Shown in pieces: positions 1 through 8,834 of a DNA stretch of 64,000 bases. The notes under the pieces were generated by a model. It was not told the DNA's origin, did not search any database, and saw nothing but the letters and a program-made list of their open reading frames with translations. The stretch is from Aurantimonas sp. 22II-16-19i (GTDB taxonomy: Bacteria; Pseudomonadota; Alphaproteobacteria; Rhizobiales; Rhizobiaceae), in assembly GCF_002088275.1 (NCBI RefSeq), contig NZ_AQQS01000030.1:1-64000 (forward strand). The letters are read 5' to 3'. Within the stretch, counting starts at the first letter, position 1. Each line of letters opens with the position of its first letter. A program made the translations under genes and the position numbers.

Positions 1-1
1 G

Positions 2-358
2 ATCCAGCAGCTCGACAAGGTGACCCAGCAGAACACCTCCGCCGCCGAGGAAATGGCCTCGACGTCGGAAGAGCTGGCGAGCCAGGCCGATCAGCTCCAG
101 CAGGCGATCTCCTACTTCCGGATCGAGCAGACCGGAGCGGGCGGGATGGCGATGGCCTCGGCGCCGCGCAAGGCGAATGCCGGGAAGAAGACGCCGGGCT
201 TCGGCGTCGCCGACTTGCAGGAGACCATCCGTGCCGCGGCGCCCTCCATGGCGGGCAAGCGCCCCGCAAAAGCCAAGAGCGGCGGCTTCGATCTCGACCT
301 CAATGACGGCGGCGACGAGCTGGACAGCCGCTTCACCCGCAACGGTCACGCTGCCTAG
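2..358 (+). CDS. Methyl-accepting chemotaxis protein, C-terminal end (5' truncated by window)
   Basis: The frame is open from base 2 and enters the window mid-gene. The first residues read IQQLDKVTQQNTSAAEEMAS, the conserved distal part of the MCP signalling helices (N-T-S-A-A-E-E-M, then EELASQADQLQQAISYFRI). About 80 residues of low-complexity Ala/Gly/Lys-rich tail follow, ending GHAA. The sensory domain and any membrane segments lie outside the window. The gene is followed 69 bp later by cheW, so the receptor probably belongs to the same operon. It has no obvious C-terminal CheR-tether pentapeptide. Confidence 0.9.
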   Translation: MQQLDKVTQQNTSAAEEMASTSEELASQADQLQQAISYFRIEQTGAGGMAMASAPRKANAGKKTPGFGVADLQETIRAAAPSMAGKRPAKAKSGGFDLDLNDGGDELDSRFTRNGHAA

Positions 359-376
359 CTTGCGCATCCCAACCCT

Positions 377-399
377 GCCTCCGGCTCATCGCCGGAGGC
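377..399 (+). promoter_or_regulatory. GC-rich intergenic hairpin between mcp and cheW
   Basis: A perfect 9-bp inverted repeat (GCCTCCGGC, loop TCATC, GCCGGAGGC) lies 19 bp after the receptor stop. No T-run follows, so it is more likely an mRNA stabiliser or attenuating structure than an intrinsic terminator. Confidence 0.4.
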
Positions 400-427
400 G
401 ACGTCCAACCTGATGCGAGGAATCGAG

Positions 428-895
428 ATGGCCGACCACACGCAATATGTGACCCTGGGAGTTGCCGACAGCCTCTTTGCGGTTCCGGTGGCCCGGGTGC
501 AGGAAATCCTGGAGCCGCAACCCCTTGCGAAGATGCCCCGGGCGCCGGCCGATTTCCTCGGCGTCATCGACGTGCGCGGTCAGAGCGTGCCGGTGACCGA
601 TCTGCGCTTGCGGCTGGCGATGCCGGCGGCCGAGGACACTCTCGACACGCGCATCATCGTGCTCGAGGTCGAGATCGAGGGTGACCAGCGCAAGGTCGCG
701 CTGAGAGCCGACCGGGTCTTCGAGGTGGCGGAACTCGACACCGGATCGCTCGAACCACCCGCCCGGATGGGAACGCGCTGGCAGGCCGACTGCGTCGCGG
801 GCGTCGGCCGGCGCAACGGCGCCTTCGTCACGGTCTTCGATCTCGACCGGCTGTTCGCCGTCGAGGACGTCGAGGCGAACGTCGCCGCCGCCTAG
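428..895 (+). CDS. cheW: Chemotaxis coupling protein CheW
   Basis: 155 residues with the compact CheW double-barrel pattern: QYVTLGVADSLFAVPVARVQEIL at the N-terminus, then DFLGVIDVRGQSVPVTDLR, the signature hydrophobic strand with R-G near residue 55, and a closing GAFVTVFDLDRLF. CheW links receptors to the kinase CheA at the inner membrane. An upstream in-frame ATG at 413 exists, but GAGG at 417-420 is correctly spaced (7 nt) from the ATG at 428, so the later start is preferred. It lies in a che gene cluster followed by cheR and cheB. No cheA is seen in the window. Confidence 0.92.
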   Translation: MADHTQYVTLGVADSLFAVPVARVQEILEPQPLAKMPRAPADFLGVIDVRGQSVPVTDLRLRLAMPAAEDTLDTRIIVLEVEIEGDQRKVALRADRVFEVAELDTGSLEPPARMGTRWQADCVAGVGRRNGAFVTVFDLDRLFAVEDVEANVAAA

Positions 896-1201
896 GCGAC
901 GATCGCGAAGAGCGAGGACCACTTTTCGAGACAGGATCATGCGGCGGCAAAAGGACGAGCGGAAAACCGCTCGCGGCCGAACCGGGCCGCTCGCGTGACC
1001 CGTCCTCGCTCAAGCTTGGTGAATTAGCAGATGGTTCGTGGCCGAGGCCCGGACCGACGGACGCAACGACGTGACCTTGCCGGCGCCGTGACCTTGTCGG
1101 CAAACGGCATCGACGGCCGCGCGGCGCCGCCACCGTCCGGTTCCGGACTGGCGTCGACGGGGCTCGGTGGCCTCTCCGGCGCGTCGCCAAAGGATAATGG
1201 A
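896..1201. other. Intergenic region between cheW and cheR
   Basis: About 306 bp without a convincing gene. It holds a perfect 7-bp hairpin (CGAGCGG, AAAA loop, CCGCTCG, 956-973) not followed by a T-run. The cheR frame is open upstream to 1031, but that translation is Arg/Pro-rich and unlike a CheR N-terminus. Confidence 0.5.
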
Positions 1202-2089
1202 ATGGCTCTTTCTTCTGCGGTCGACGAGGGTGGCCGGGCTTTCCGCCCGGCAGGCGTGAACGATCAGATCGGTGCGGCCGACTTCGAGCGGCTTGCCGGC
1301 CTCGTCACGAGCCACACGGGGATCAAGCTGCCGCCGGCAAAGCAGCTGATGATCGAGGGGCGCCTGCGCAAGAGAATGCGCGCCCGAAATCAACCGAATC
1401 TACACGCCTATTGTCGTTTCCTGTTCGACCAGGGCGGGCTCGAATCCGAGATCACCCATCTGATCGACGTCGTGACGACCAACAAGACCGATTTCTTCCG
1501 CGAGCCCGACCATCTCCACTTCATGGAAAACCGCATGGTGGATGCGCTGCTTTCGCAAACCCGTCCGCGTCCGCTGCTCAAGGTCTGGAGCGCGGCGAGT
1601 TCCAACGGCGCGGAAGCCTGGTCGATCGCGATGGTGCTCGAGGACATCGTCCGCAAGCGCCGAAACTTCAGCTACGCCATTCTCGGCACGGACATCTCGA
1701 CGGTCGTTCTGGAACAGGCCCGCCGGGCGGTCTACTCGGTCGAGGCGATGGAGCCGGTCCCGGCAGACAAGCGGCAGCGCTACGTCATGGAGAGCCGGGA
1801 TCCGGCGCTTCGCGGCGAGGTGCGAATCGTCCCGGAACTGCGCCAGCGCGCCCGCTTCGAGCGGATGAACCTGATGGATACGCAGTATCCCTACGATCGG
1901 GACGTGGACATCATCTTCCTGCGCAACGTTCTGATCTATTTCGAGAAGGCCGATCAGGAAGCGGTCGTCGCCCGGCTCGTCGGCCATCTGCGGCGGGGGG
2001 GTTATCTCGTCGTCGGCCATTCGGAATCCATGGTCGTCGTCGACAAGAGCGTTCGGCAGGTCGGGCCGACCGTCTTCCAGAAATCTTGA
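1202..2089 (+). CDS. cheR: Chemotaxis protein methyltransferase CheR
   Basis: 295 residues, the usual CheR length, from an ATG preceded by AAAGGA. It transfers methyl groups from SAM to receptor glutamates. The N-terminal helical CheR domain (DFERLAGLVTSHTGIKL, then TTNKTDFFREPDH) is followed by the SAM-binding domain with WSAASSNGAEAWSIAM, in which the usual G-C-x-T-G-E-E is replaced by S-S-N-G-A-E, as in rhizobial homologues. IFLRNVLIYF and GGYLVVGHSESM are the later conserved motifs. cheB follows 10 bp downstream with a strong GAGGAGGG ribosome site, so the two are probably co-transcribed. Confidence 0.93.
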   Translation: MALSSAVDEGGRAFRPAGVNDQIGAADFERLAGLVTSHTGIKLPPAKQLMIEGRLRKRMRARNQPNLHAYCRFLFDQGGLESEITHLIDVVTTNKTDFFREPDHLHFMENRMVDALLSQTRPRPLLKVWSAASSNGAEAWSIAMVLEDIVRKRRNFSYAILGTDISTVVLEQARRAVYSVEAMEPVPADKRQRYVMESRDPALRGEVRIVPELRQRARFERMNLMDTQYPYDRDVDIIFLRNVLIYFEKADQEAVVARLVGHLRRGGYLVVGHSESMVVVDKSVRQVGPTVFQKS

Positions 2090-2099
2090 GGAGGGATCG

Positions 2100-3245
2100 A
2101 TGCCAATCAAAGCCTCGACGGATGGCGGCGGGAAGATCCAGGTCCTGATCGTCGACGATTCGGCCTCGGTGCGCGCCACCCTCAGCGCCATTCTTGCCGA
2201 TGATCCGCAGATCGAGGTGATGGGGGCCGCCGCCGATCCCTACCTGGCGGCCGAAAAGATCCGTCAGCAGGTGCCGGACGTCCTGTTCCTCGACATCGAG
2301 ATGCCGCGCATGGACGGCCTGACCTTCCTGCGGAAGATCATGGCCCAGCGCCCGATCCCGGTGGTCATCTGTTCGAGCCTCGCCGCCGAGAAATCCGACG
2401 TGATGATGGAGGCGCTGGCCGCCGGCGCCGTCGACGTGATCACCAAGCCGCGGGTGGACACGGCGCAGTTCCTCAACGATTCCCGCATGCTGATCTGCGA
2501 CGTCGCCAAGGCCGCCGCCCATGCCAAGGTGCGCGCCGGGGCGCGCCGCCAGCCGAAGATGGTGGTCGAGGCGAAGCATCTGGCGGACGTCGTCGTCCCG
2601 CCGATCTCCGAAACCCGCGCTGCCTCGCTGCGTCGCTCGATTCCGAAGACCGAACCGATCGTCTGCATCGGCGCCTCGACCGGCGGCACCGAGGCGCTCG
2701 CGGCGGTCCTGACCAGGTTGCCGGCGGCGAGCCCCGCCATCCTGATCGTCCAGCACATGCCGGAGAACTTCACGGCGGCGTTCGCCCGCCGGCTCGACGG
2801 CATCTGCGCGGTTGCGGTGAAGGAGGCGGCCGACGGCGATCAGGTGCTTGCCGGCCGCGTCCTGATCGCCCCCGGCAACCGGCACATGCTGCTGCGCCGA
2901 GCCGGCAGCCGATATACGGTCGCGATCGGGGAGGGGCCCTATGTCTGCCGCCATCGCCCCTCGGTGGATGTCATGTTCCGCACGGCGGCGCAGAATGCCG
3001 GCGCCAACGCGATGGGCGTGCTTCTGACCGGCATGGGCGACGACGGCGCACGCGGTCTTCTGGAAATGCGGGCGATGGGATCCCACACGGTCGCCCAGGA
3101 CGAGGAGACGAGCATCGTCTTCGGCATGCCGCGCGAGGCGATCGAGCTCGGCGCGGTGCAGAAGGTCATGCCGCTGCAAAAGGTCGCCGAGGAGATCCTT
3201 CGCCATTGCGCCGGGGCCGCCCAGGCGGCAAGGGCCGCATCATGA
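2100..3245 (+). CDS. cheB: Chemotaxis response regulator / protein-glutamate methylesterase CheB
   Basis: 381 residues with two domains. The receiver domain (residues about 14-130) has VLIVDDSASVR and the phospho-acceptor Asp65 in LFLDIEMPRMDG. The C-terminal methylesterase/deamidase domain (about 187-370) shows the catalytic triad: Ser193 in GASTGG, His219 in QHMPENF and Asp314/315 in TGMGDDGA. It removes receptor methyl groups, opposing CheR, when phosphorylated by CheA. The stop codon overlaps the ATG of the next gene (ATGA), suggesting translational coupling. Confidence 0.95.
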   Translation: MPIKASTDGGGKIQVLIVDDSASVRATLSAILADDPQIEVMGAAADPYLAAEKIRQQVPDVLFLDIEMPRMDGLTFLRKIMAQRPIPVVICSSLAAEKSDVMMEALAAGAVDVITKPRVDTAQFLNDSRMLICDVAKAAAHAKVRAGARRQPKMVVEAKHLADVVVPPISETRAASLRRSIPKTEPIVCIGASTGGTEALAAVLTRLPAASPAILIVQHMPENFTAAFARRLDGICAVAVKEAADGDQVLAGRVLIAPGNRHMLLRRAGSRYTVAIGEGPYVCRHRPSVDVMFRTAAQNAGANAMGVLLTGMGDDGARGLLEMRAMGSHTVAQDEETSIVFGMPREAIELGAVQKVMPLQKVAEEILRHCAGAAQAARAAS

Positions 3246-5008
3246 GCGCACTTGCCGCCGTCCCTTACCAGCCGTTCGACGAAGACGACGACATGCCGGG
3301 CGAGCGCAGCTCGGCCCCCGCGCTGCTGCGGCATCGCGACCGGCTGAACGGCACGATCGCGGCGATCGAACAGATCTTTCTCGGCATCGGCGAGCGGCTC
3401 GTCACCTGCGTCGGCATCCTCGGCGACATGCAGTCGGCCTTCGGTGCCGTCACCACGGCCCATGCCAGCCCGGAACTCGCCTCGGCGGAAGCCGCCATCA
3501 GAGCGCTCGTCGGCGAATGCACCAATCTCGTCGAGCGATCGGAGCATGAGCGCTCGCTGATCCAGCAGCTGTCCCGCTCGCTTGCGGCGGCGACGCCGAG
3601 GATCGACGAGCTGCGGCAGACGGTCGCCATGATCGCGGCGATCGCCATCAATGCCAGGGTGACCGCCGCCTCGATGCGCAACCACGGCAATTCCGAGCTG
3701 ACCGTCTTCACCGACGACGTGCTCGAATTGTCGAAGCGGGCGTCCGGCGTGGTGGACGAGCTGCAGCAGGGGCAGGTCCGCCTGCGCCGGCTCCTGTCGG
3801 ATGCCGCGTCGCGGAGCGCCATCTTCGAGCGGAACATGCGCGTCGCCACGGCCAACCTGACGGAGCGGATCGAGGCCGATCTCCGCGGCGCCCTTGCCGA
3901 GCGCGAGCGGGCCGGCAAGGTCGGGTCCTGCGCAACGGCGGCCTCGCAGGAGATCGCCCAGGAGGCGTCGACGATCGTCGCCTCGATGCAGATCGGCGAC
4001 AACACCCGGCAACGTCTGGAACATGCCGCGGCGGCTCTCGCCGTCGCCTCCGAAGCGCCGGCGGCGGGGCCGGCGATCTTGCGGCTGCAACTGGCGCAGC
4101 TCGCCGATACCCGCGACAACCTCGTGACGGAGACCAGCTACATCCGCGATGCGATCCTTGCCTTGTCGCGCAGGATCGATCGCTCCTTCACCGCCTTGAA
4201 GAGCGAGCTCGATCAGAACGGCGGATCCGACCTGCCGGGGACGAGACGACTCGCCTCGGACATCGCCCGGGCGGCGGCGGAGCTGTCGCTCTCCGAGGCC
4301 GAGCACCGGCATGTCGAGGCGCTGGCCCGGACCATCGGCGGCGACGTCGAGATGTTCGGCGCCTGTTCCCGGGAGATGCGGACGCTCGAATTCGAGATGC
4401 GCCTGGTCAGCCTGAACACCGCCATCACCTGTTCCAATCTCGGCCAGGAGGGAAAGGCGCTCGGCGTCGTCTCCCTGCAGATGCGCGAACTGGTCGGCGA
4501 GATGGTCACCCGCTCCGAAGCCGTCGCCGGCGCGCTGTCCGAACTCGGCATCATCGCCGCCGAACTGGCCGAGGCGCGGCGCAATGGCGCCGAGCGGAGC
4601 ATGGCGATGCTGGTCGCCGAGGCCGAGCGCAGCCTCGATCTCCTCCAGGCGGTGGACGGAAGGATGCAGACGGTCGGGACGGTTCTGGGCGAGGTCGGCA
4701 CCCGCGCCGCGGCGCTCGCCTCGGACGCCGGCGCCGCGCTCGATCGGCTGGACGGGCTCGTCGGCGAGCTGGATGCGGTGGAGGCCGAGCTGGCGAACGA
4801 TGCGCCGGGTGAGGCGGCAGGCGCTCCGGCGCCGGGCCACGAAGCCCTCTTTGCCCAGCTCCGCGCGGCCTATACGATGGAGGTGGAACGCCAGATCCAC
4901 GAGGCCGTCCTCGGCGGCGGCACCGTCCTGGCGGAGAAGGCTTCTCGCACCGATGACGGTCCAGCCGCCGCCGACGATTCGACCGCCATCGATGACATGC
5001 TGTTCTGA
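3242..5008 (+). CDS. MCP-like coiled-coil protein of the chemotaxis operon
   Basis: 588 residues, mostly helical and without a predicted membrane segment. The start codon overlaps the cheB stop (ATGA). Residues about 377-425 read LVSLNTAITCSNLGQEGKAL followed by GVVSLQMRELVGEM. This is recognisably related to the receptor hairpin tip ([21 protein letters not shown]) but with key residues changed. A second weaker copy sits near residues 125-170 (AIAINARVTAAS). It may be a soluble receptor-like scaffold or adaptor; direct CheA/CheW binding is uncertain. Family members occur in che operons of alphaproteobacteria. Confidence 0.75.
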   Translation: MSALAAVPYQPFDEDDDMPGERSSAPALLRHRDRLNGTIAAIEQIFLGIGERLVTCVGILGDMQSAFGAVTTAHASPELASAEAAIRALVGECTNLVERSEHERSLIQQLSRSLAAATPRIDELRQTVAMIAAIAINARVTAASMRNHGNSELTVFTDDVLELSKRASGVVDELQQGQVRLRRLLSDAASRSAIFERNMRVATANLTERIEADLRGALAERERAGKVGSCATAASQEIAQEASTIVASMQIGDNTRQRLEHAAAALAVASEAPAAGPAILRLQLAQLADTRDNLVTETSYIRDAILALSRRIDRSFTALKSELDQNGGSDLPGTRRLASDIARAAAELSLSEAEHRHVEALARTIGGDVEMFGACSREMRTLEFEMRLVSLNTAITCSNLGQEGKALGVVSLQMRELVGEMVTRSEAVAGALSELGIIAAELAEARRNGAERSMAMLVAEAERSLDLLQAVDGRMQTVGTVLGEVGTRAAALASDAGAALDRLDGLVGELDAVEAELANDAPGEAAGAPAPGHEALFAQLRAAYTMEVERQIHEAVLGGGTVLAEKASRTDDGPAAADDSTAIDDMLF

Positions 5009-5301
5009 CGGCAAATGCCGGCGACGCCGCGACACTTCGAGCGGACGGTCAGGCATGGCGAGGGCGGAAAAGGACGACGGACTGACGGCTTCGGCGGCAG
5101 CCGGGGGGCGGCGAAGGTCCGATGCGCGGTGACAGCCGGGCGCGTGAGGCGAATACCGGAAAGCGAGACAACCCGAATTCACGCTCTGCTGCGCGAGACT
5201 TCCAGGGTTGGGCCGAACGGCTCCATTCGGGAGGGGTGCAATGGTGGAGCTGAGCAGGGGCCAGCTCTCAATCGCAAAGCGCCATGCCATTCAACAGCTT
5301 G
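5009..5301. other. Non-coding stretch between the che operon and the IS element
   Basis: Nothing recognisable. A short reading frame starts at 5241 behind a good GGAGGGG, and with the IS removed it would end after about 21 codons. No long gene appears to have been interrupted by the insertion. Confidence 0.5.
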
Positions 5302-5360
5302 GGGACTATCGGGAATTCCGTGTGTGAGCGGGCATAATGGGACCGAAGGAGATCGCCCAT
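5302..5360 (+). repeat. IS256 left terminal inverted repeat
   Basis: 59 bp, 57 of which match the reverse complement of 6571-6629. It is longer than typical annotated IS256 ends and includes the transposase start codon. Confidence 0.9.
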
Positions 5361-6642
5361 GGCCCGCCGCAAAGAACCCAGTATCCCTGACGCGCTGCTC
5401 GACCAGCTTCTCTCTGGCGCCGATCCCAAGACCGCCTTTGATCCCGGAGGCCTGCTCGATGGGCTGAAGAAGGCGCTCGCCGAACGGGCGCTGAATGCCG
5501 AGATGGATCATCATCTTGCCGGCGAGAACGGCGCTGGAAACGGCCGCAATGGCTACGGCAAGAAGACGGTGACGAGCGACAGCGGCAAGTTCGAACTAGC
5601 CGTGCCGCGGGACCGGCAGTCGAGCTTTGACCCGCAGCTCATCGCCAAATACCAGCGCCGCTTCCCGGGCTTCGACGAGAAGGTCATCTCGATGTACGCC
5701 CGGGGCATGAGCAACCGGGAGATTGTCGGCCATCTCCACGATCTCTACGGCGTGGACGTCTCGCCGGACCTGATCTCGGCCGTGACGGATGCCGTTCTGG
5801 AGGAGGTTGCCGCCTGGCAGGCCCGGCCGCTCGAGCCGGTCTATCCCCTTGTCTTCTTTGACGCGATTCGCGTGAAGATCCGAGATGAGGGGTTTGTCCG
5901 CAACAAGGCTGTCCATATCGCGCTCGGCGTGCGCGCCGACGGCACGAAGGAGATCCTTGGTCTCTGGCTGGAGCAGAACGAAGGCGCCAAGTTCTGGCTC
6001 AAGGTTATGAACGAGATGAAGAACCGGGGCGTCGAGGATGTCCTCCTGGCAATCGTGGATGGGCTGAAGGGCTTTCCCGAGGCGATCACCGCAGTCTTCC
6101 CCGAGACGACGGTCCAGACCTGCATCGTCCATCTCCTGCGCCACAGCCTCGACTTCACCTCCTACAAGGATCGCAAGCCCGTCGCGGCCGCGTTGAAGGA
6201 CATCTACCGAGCCACCGACGCCGAGGCGGCCGAAAAGGCCCTGACGGCGTTCGAGGAGGGCGAATGGGGCCGGAAATACAAGGCAATCGGGCAAAGCTGG
6301 CGCCGGGCCTGGGCCTAGGTCATCCCGTTCTTCGCCTTCCCCGAGGACGTTCGCAAAATCGTCTACACCACGAATGCCATAGAGGCCCTGAACTCCAAGC
6401 TGCGCCGGGCGGTGCGAGCCCGCGGCCACTTTCCGTCCGACGACGCGGCGATGAAGCTGCTCTTTCTCGTCTTGAACCGGGCCGAGAAGGAGTGGAAGAT
6501 GGCGCCACGTGAGTGGGCGATGGCCAAAGCGCAGTTCGCCATTCTCTACGGCGAGCGCTTCACACGGGTCATGGGCGATCTCCTTCGGTCCCATTATGCC
6601 CGCTCACACACGGAATTCCTGACAGTCCCACAGCTTTCATAA
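5359..6642 (+). pseudogene. IS256-family transposase interrupted by an in-frame stop
   Basis: Homology runs in one frame from ATG 5359 to TAA 6642, but codon 320 (6316-6318) is TAG. The local reading is AWA-stop-VIPFFAFPEDV where family members read AWDQVIPFFAFP, so CAG has become TAG and the preceding Asp codon has become Ala. DDE residues: Asp168 (VFFDAIR) and Asp234 (AIVDGLKG) precede the stop, while Glu342 (NAIEALNS) follows it. The 319-residue product therefore lacks the third catalytic residue. The start codon lies inside the left inverted repeat, and the last codons run past the right repeat into flanking DNA. Confidence 0.9.
6571..6629 (-). repeat. IS256 right terminal inverted repeat
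   Basis: Partner of 5302-5360. It overlaps the transposase C-terminal coding sequence. Confidence 0.9.
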
Positions 6643-6947
6643 AGCTCGAGGCACTCATGCGTACCATTGTTGTGTGACCATTTCCCGAGCGATACGCAAC
6701 ACAATGTGTACCACCTTTGCGTACCACGCGGCGATCGTGAAACCCATACGCTCCAAGGCGTAAAAATCAACTCAATGACTTAGATTGGCCATGGCGGAGA
6801 GGAAGGGAGAACATCCCCAAAAGCTCACCGCTTATTTTGCAGGTGTCTCAGTCGCAGGAGCAACCCATTCGGAGGACCATTTTGTACCACGGGGTTGTAC
6901 CGCTGTCAGGAGTTTACGTTCGAGAAGGCAAGTTCCCGATTGACCCT
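6643..6947. other. Gap at the island's left boundary with GTACC motifs
   Basis: No gene is evident. It contains four GTACCA copies (6661, 6708, 6721, 6884) and one GTACCG (6897), plus the left island repeat at 6792-6808. The IS right flank precedes it and the leftward gene ending at 6948 follows. Confidence 0.5.
6792..6808 (+). repeat. Island left attachment repeat (copy of tRNA-Ser 3' end)
   Basis: TGGCGGAGAGGAAGGGA is identical to 19346-19362, where it is the 3' end of tRNA-Ser (minus strand). Both copies are preceded by TGACTTA at the same 9-nt distance (6776-6782 and 19330-19336). This is the expected product of integrase-mediated insertion into a tRNA 3' end. Confidence 0.8.
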
Positions 6948-7850
6948 CTAACGAGTGCCTTGCCATGAGATCAGCTTGCAGTCGTCATTATTGACTGTTG
7001 CCTGAGCCGTCTCCACGTTCATGCCACCGAAGCCGTTCCGCGCACGGTACTCCATGATGATGATCTGCGTGCCGTCCGCGTGAACCGGGGTTGCGGACGA
7101 CATGACATGCTCGAAGCTGTCGGGCTCGCGCAGACTGTCCTTCACCTCCCGAGCGAAGTCCAGCATTGAGCCGGTCCAGCCGGAAAGACACCTAAACTGA
7201 ACCTCTTTCGCAGCAACTTCTCGCGCCGCATGTTGATCGGCTTCTTCTTTCTCCGCTGCCGCCTGAGCTCGCTGCGCTTGTTCGCGGGCCCTTTCCTCCT
7301 GGCGCTGGGCTCGCTCGAATGCCCACGCTGCCCTTTGTTCGGGAGTTGCAGTTGCAGCTTCATATGAACCCCAGGCGACGGTGATGAGGGCAACCGTGCC
7401 GACAACAACCGCAGTCCATTTTACAATCTTCCTGCAGACGCGATCCAAAGACCGCATGAACGGGTTTGATTGCCGCTCGGCCTTCTTGCGCTTGCTGTAG
7501 CGATCCAGTCGTTCCGCCCAGAGGAGTTTGTTCGGCCTGCGACGGCGATGGAGCCCCCGAACATCAATCCGTTGTTCCTCCATGGTGATGCCGGCAGCTT
7601 CTCTGCCTGCTGTCTTCGCGCTTGGCCCGGCCACTGCTCGGACGTGACCGCCGTGCGCCGTCTTCGCCCGGGGTGGGGAGACAAGGAGGCCGTAAAGCCC
7701 TGCTCCCAACAGCCCAAAGCCGACTATCGATCCAGTCGTCACCCTGAACCCGAACAAAAGCATGCAAAGCGTCCCGAGGAAGACAATTCCCGCGTTCAGC
7801 CAGAGACGAGCCGAGGCTGTTTTCGACGTGGAACCCCCGTCTACGATCAT
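6948..7850 (-). CDS. Hypothetical membrane protein
   Basis: 300 residues. Two hydrophobic segments lie near the N-terminus (LNAGIVFLGTLCMLLFGF and IVGFGLLGAGLYGLLV) and a third near the middle (WTAVVVGTVALITVAWGS). A charged, Glu/Arg/Gln-rich coiled-coil stretch and a compact C-terminal domain with one Cys near CLSGWTG follow. The ATG at 7850 is favoured over GTG 7859 because GGAG sits about 10 nt upstream of it. Not recognised. It is divergent from the XRE regulator at 8035 and is the first gene inside the island. Confidence 0.7.
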   Translation of the reverse strand: MIVDGGSTSKTASARLWLNAGIVFLGTLCMLLFGFRVTTGSIVGFGLLGAGLYGLLVSPPRAKTAHGGHVRAVAGPSAKTAGREAAGITMEEQRIDVRGLHRRRRPNKLLWAERLDRYSKRKKAERQSNPFMRSLDRVCRKIVKWTAVVVGTVALITVAWGSYEAATATPEQRAAWAFERAQRQEERAREQAQRAQAAAEKEEADQHAAREVAAKEVQFRCLSGWTGSMLDFAREVKDSLREPDSFEHVMSSATPVHADGTQIIIMEYRARNGFGGMNVETAQATVNNDDCKLISWQGTR

Positions 7851-7928
7851 TTTGCACACTCCGCTGGGGGCTGTGGCGAACTTCGCCTGCCACGGACGCC
7901 GTATGGTGAATGGGACCTACGACACTCT

Positions 7929-7946
7929 CGGTGCATTTGATTGCAA
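7929..7946 (+). repeat. Copy 1 of a GTGCA-TTGATTGCA near-palindrome
   Basis: The sequence GTGCATTTGATTGCAA resembles the 16-bp near-palindromes at 14942 and 16278. It lies in the divergent promoter region of the membrane protein and the XRE gene, followed by AT-rich DNA. Confidence 0.35.
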
Positions 7947-8034
7947 TTGGCTTACTAGATTAGCCTAATTTCTAATTGGCTTCCCTACGCGATGATCGTC
8001 GCTCCGCCTACTGCTCTCCTGAAGAGGGAGCGGA

Positions 8035-8370
8035 ATGGCGGATTTGCGCATAAGGTTCGGGCGTCTTGTCGCTGCTCATCGAAAGCGGCTGGGCTTGACC
8101 CAGGAGGTCCTTGCAGAGCGCGCGGGGGTGAGCACCGACATGATCTCGAAGATCGAGATCGGCGCGACCGGTGCTCGGTTCCCCCTGATCGAGCGTCTGG
8201 CCGGGGCTCTTCAGGTCGATCCGGCTGAACTCTTCACTACTGAAGTTGCATCCGGTGCAATCCAACGCGGCCGGTTCGCGGATATCAGCACACGACTTGC
8301 CAGCCTGAACGATAAGGAACTAGCGTGGATGAGCGGCATAATCGAGGCGGCCTTACATCCAAAGGGTTAG
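8035..8370 (+). CDS. XRE-family HTH transcriptional regulator
   Basis: 111 residues. The helix-turn-helix (about 4-65) reads RLVAAHRKRLGLTQEVLAER, then AGVSTDMISKIEIG and a hydrophobic closing helix ERLAGALQVDPAELF. The C-terminal 40 residues look helical and may dimerise. A GAGGGAG ribosome site precedes the ATG. It is transcribed toward the convergent Mrr fragment and divergently from the membrane protein, so it may regulate that shared promoter region. Confidence 0.88.
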   Translation: MADLRIRFGRLVAAHRKRLGLTQEVLAERAGVSTDMISKIEIGATGARFPLIERLAGALQVDPAELFTTEVASGAIQRGRFADISTRLASLNDKELAWMSGIIEAALHPKG

Positions 8371-8379
8371 CAGCCGAAT

Positions 8380-8760
8380 TCAGCTTTCCTCGGAGAAAAA
8401 AACTTCATCCAATCGCTTCACCTCAACCGTCCTGCTGATCCGCACGCCCACGCCGTGCTCGATCATAAGGCTGGCAAGTGTGTTGCCGTCGATAAGAATG
8501 ACGCGCTGAGCGAGATGCCTGACGAAATCCCGAGCCTGCGATGAGAAGGAGGACGTCGTGACGAATACGCCCTTCGTAGCCCCTAACCCGACAAGGCTGC
8601 CAACAAACGCCTGGACATCGGGTCGTCCAACCGAGCTACCGAGCCCGTACCGCTTGGCCTGAACATAGATGCGATCAAGGCCCAAGCGGTCTTCGTTAAC
8701 GACGCCATCGACACCGCCATCTCCGGTCCGCCTCAACTGTTCGGCGGCATTCTTGTGCAA
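8380..8760 (-). pseudogene. Mrr-type restriction endonuclease, C-terminal fragment
   Basis: The 126-residue frame begins with a TTG codon in the middle of the nuclease domain: GDGGVDGVVNED, IYVQAKRYG (the D...QxK nuclease core), VGRPDVQAFVGSL, KGVFVTTSSFS, RVILIDGNTLASLMIEHGVG. These match the Mrr catalytic domain closely. The usual N-terminal winged-helix and start are missing, and the upstream frame is closed by a stop (TGA) 16 codons earlier. Probably a remnant of a Type IV enzyme, inactive without its DNA-recognition part. Confidence 0.75.
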
Positions 8761-8834
8761 TCCAGAGTTCGGGTTGGCTGTGCAGGGTCGCCAAGATGCC
8801 CACGTTCACGTCCGCCCGGAGGCTGAACTGATGA

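Larger units (their letters stand above)
5302..6629 (+). mobile_element. IS256-family insertion sequence
   Basis: The 1328-bp element is bounded by 59-bp terminal inverted repeats (5302-5360 and 6571-6629) that differ at only two positions near the tips (GGGACTATCGGG versus GGGACTGTCAGG). The flanks ACAGCTTG (5294-5301) and ACAGCTTT (6630-6637) look like an 8-bp target duplication with one mismatch, the length expected for this family. Its transposase gene carries a nonsense codon. Confidence 0.9.

Noticed and set aside
2939-5290. 783-codon minus-strand frame opposite cheB and the MCP-like gene
   Set aside because: Shadow frame in GC-rich DNA; the + strand carries clear families with overlapping starts and ribosome sites.
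5241-5301. A gene interrupted by the IS256 insertion
   Set aside because: With the element removed the short frame starting at 5241 ends after about 21 codons.
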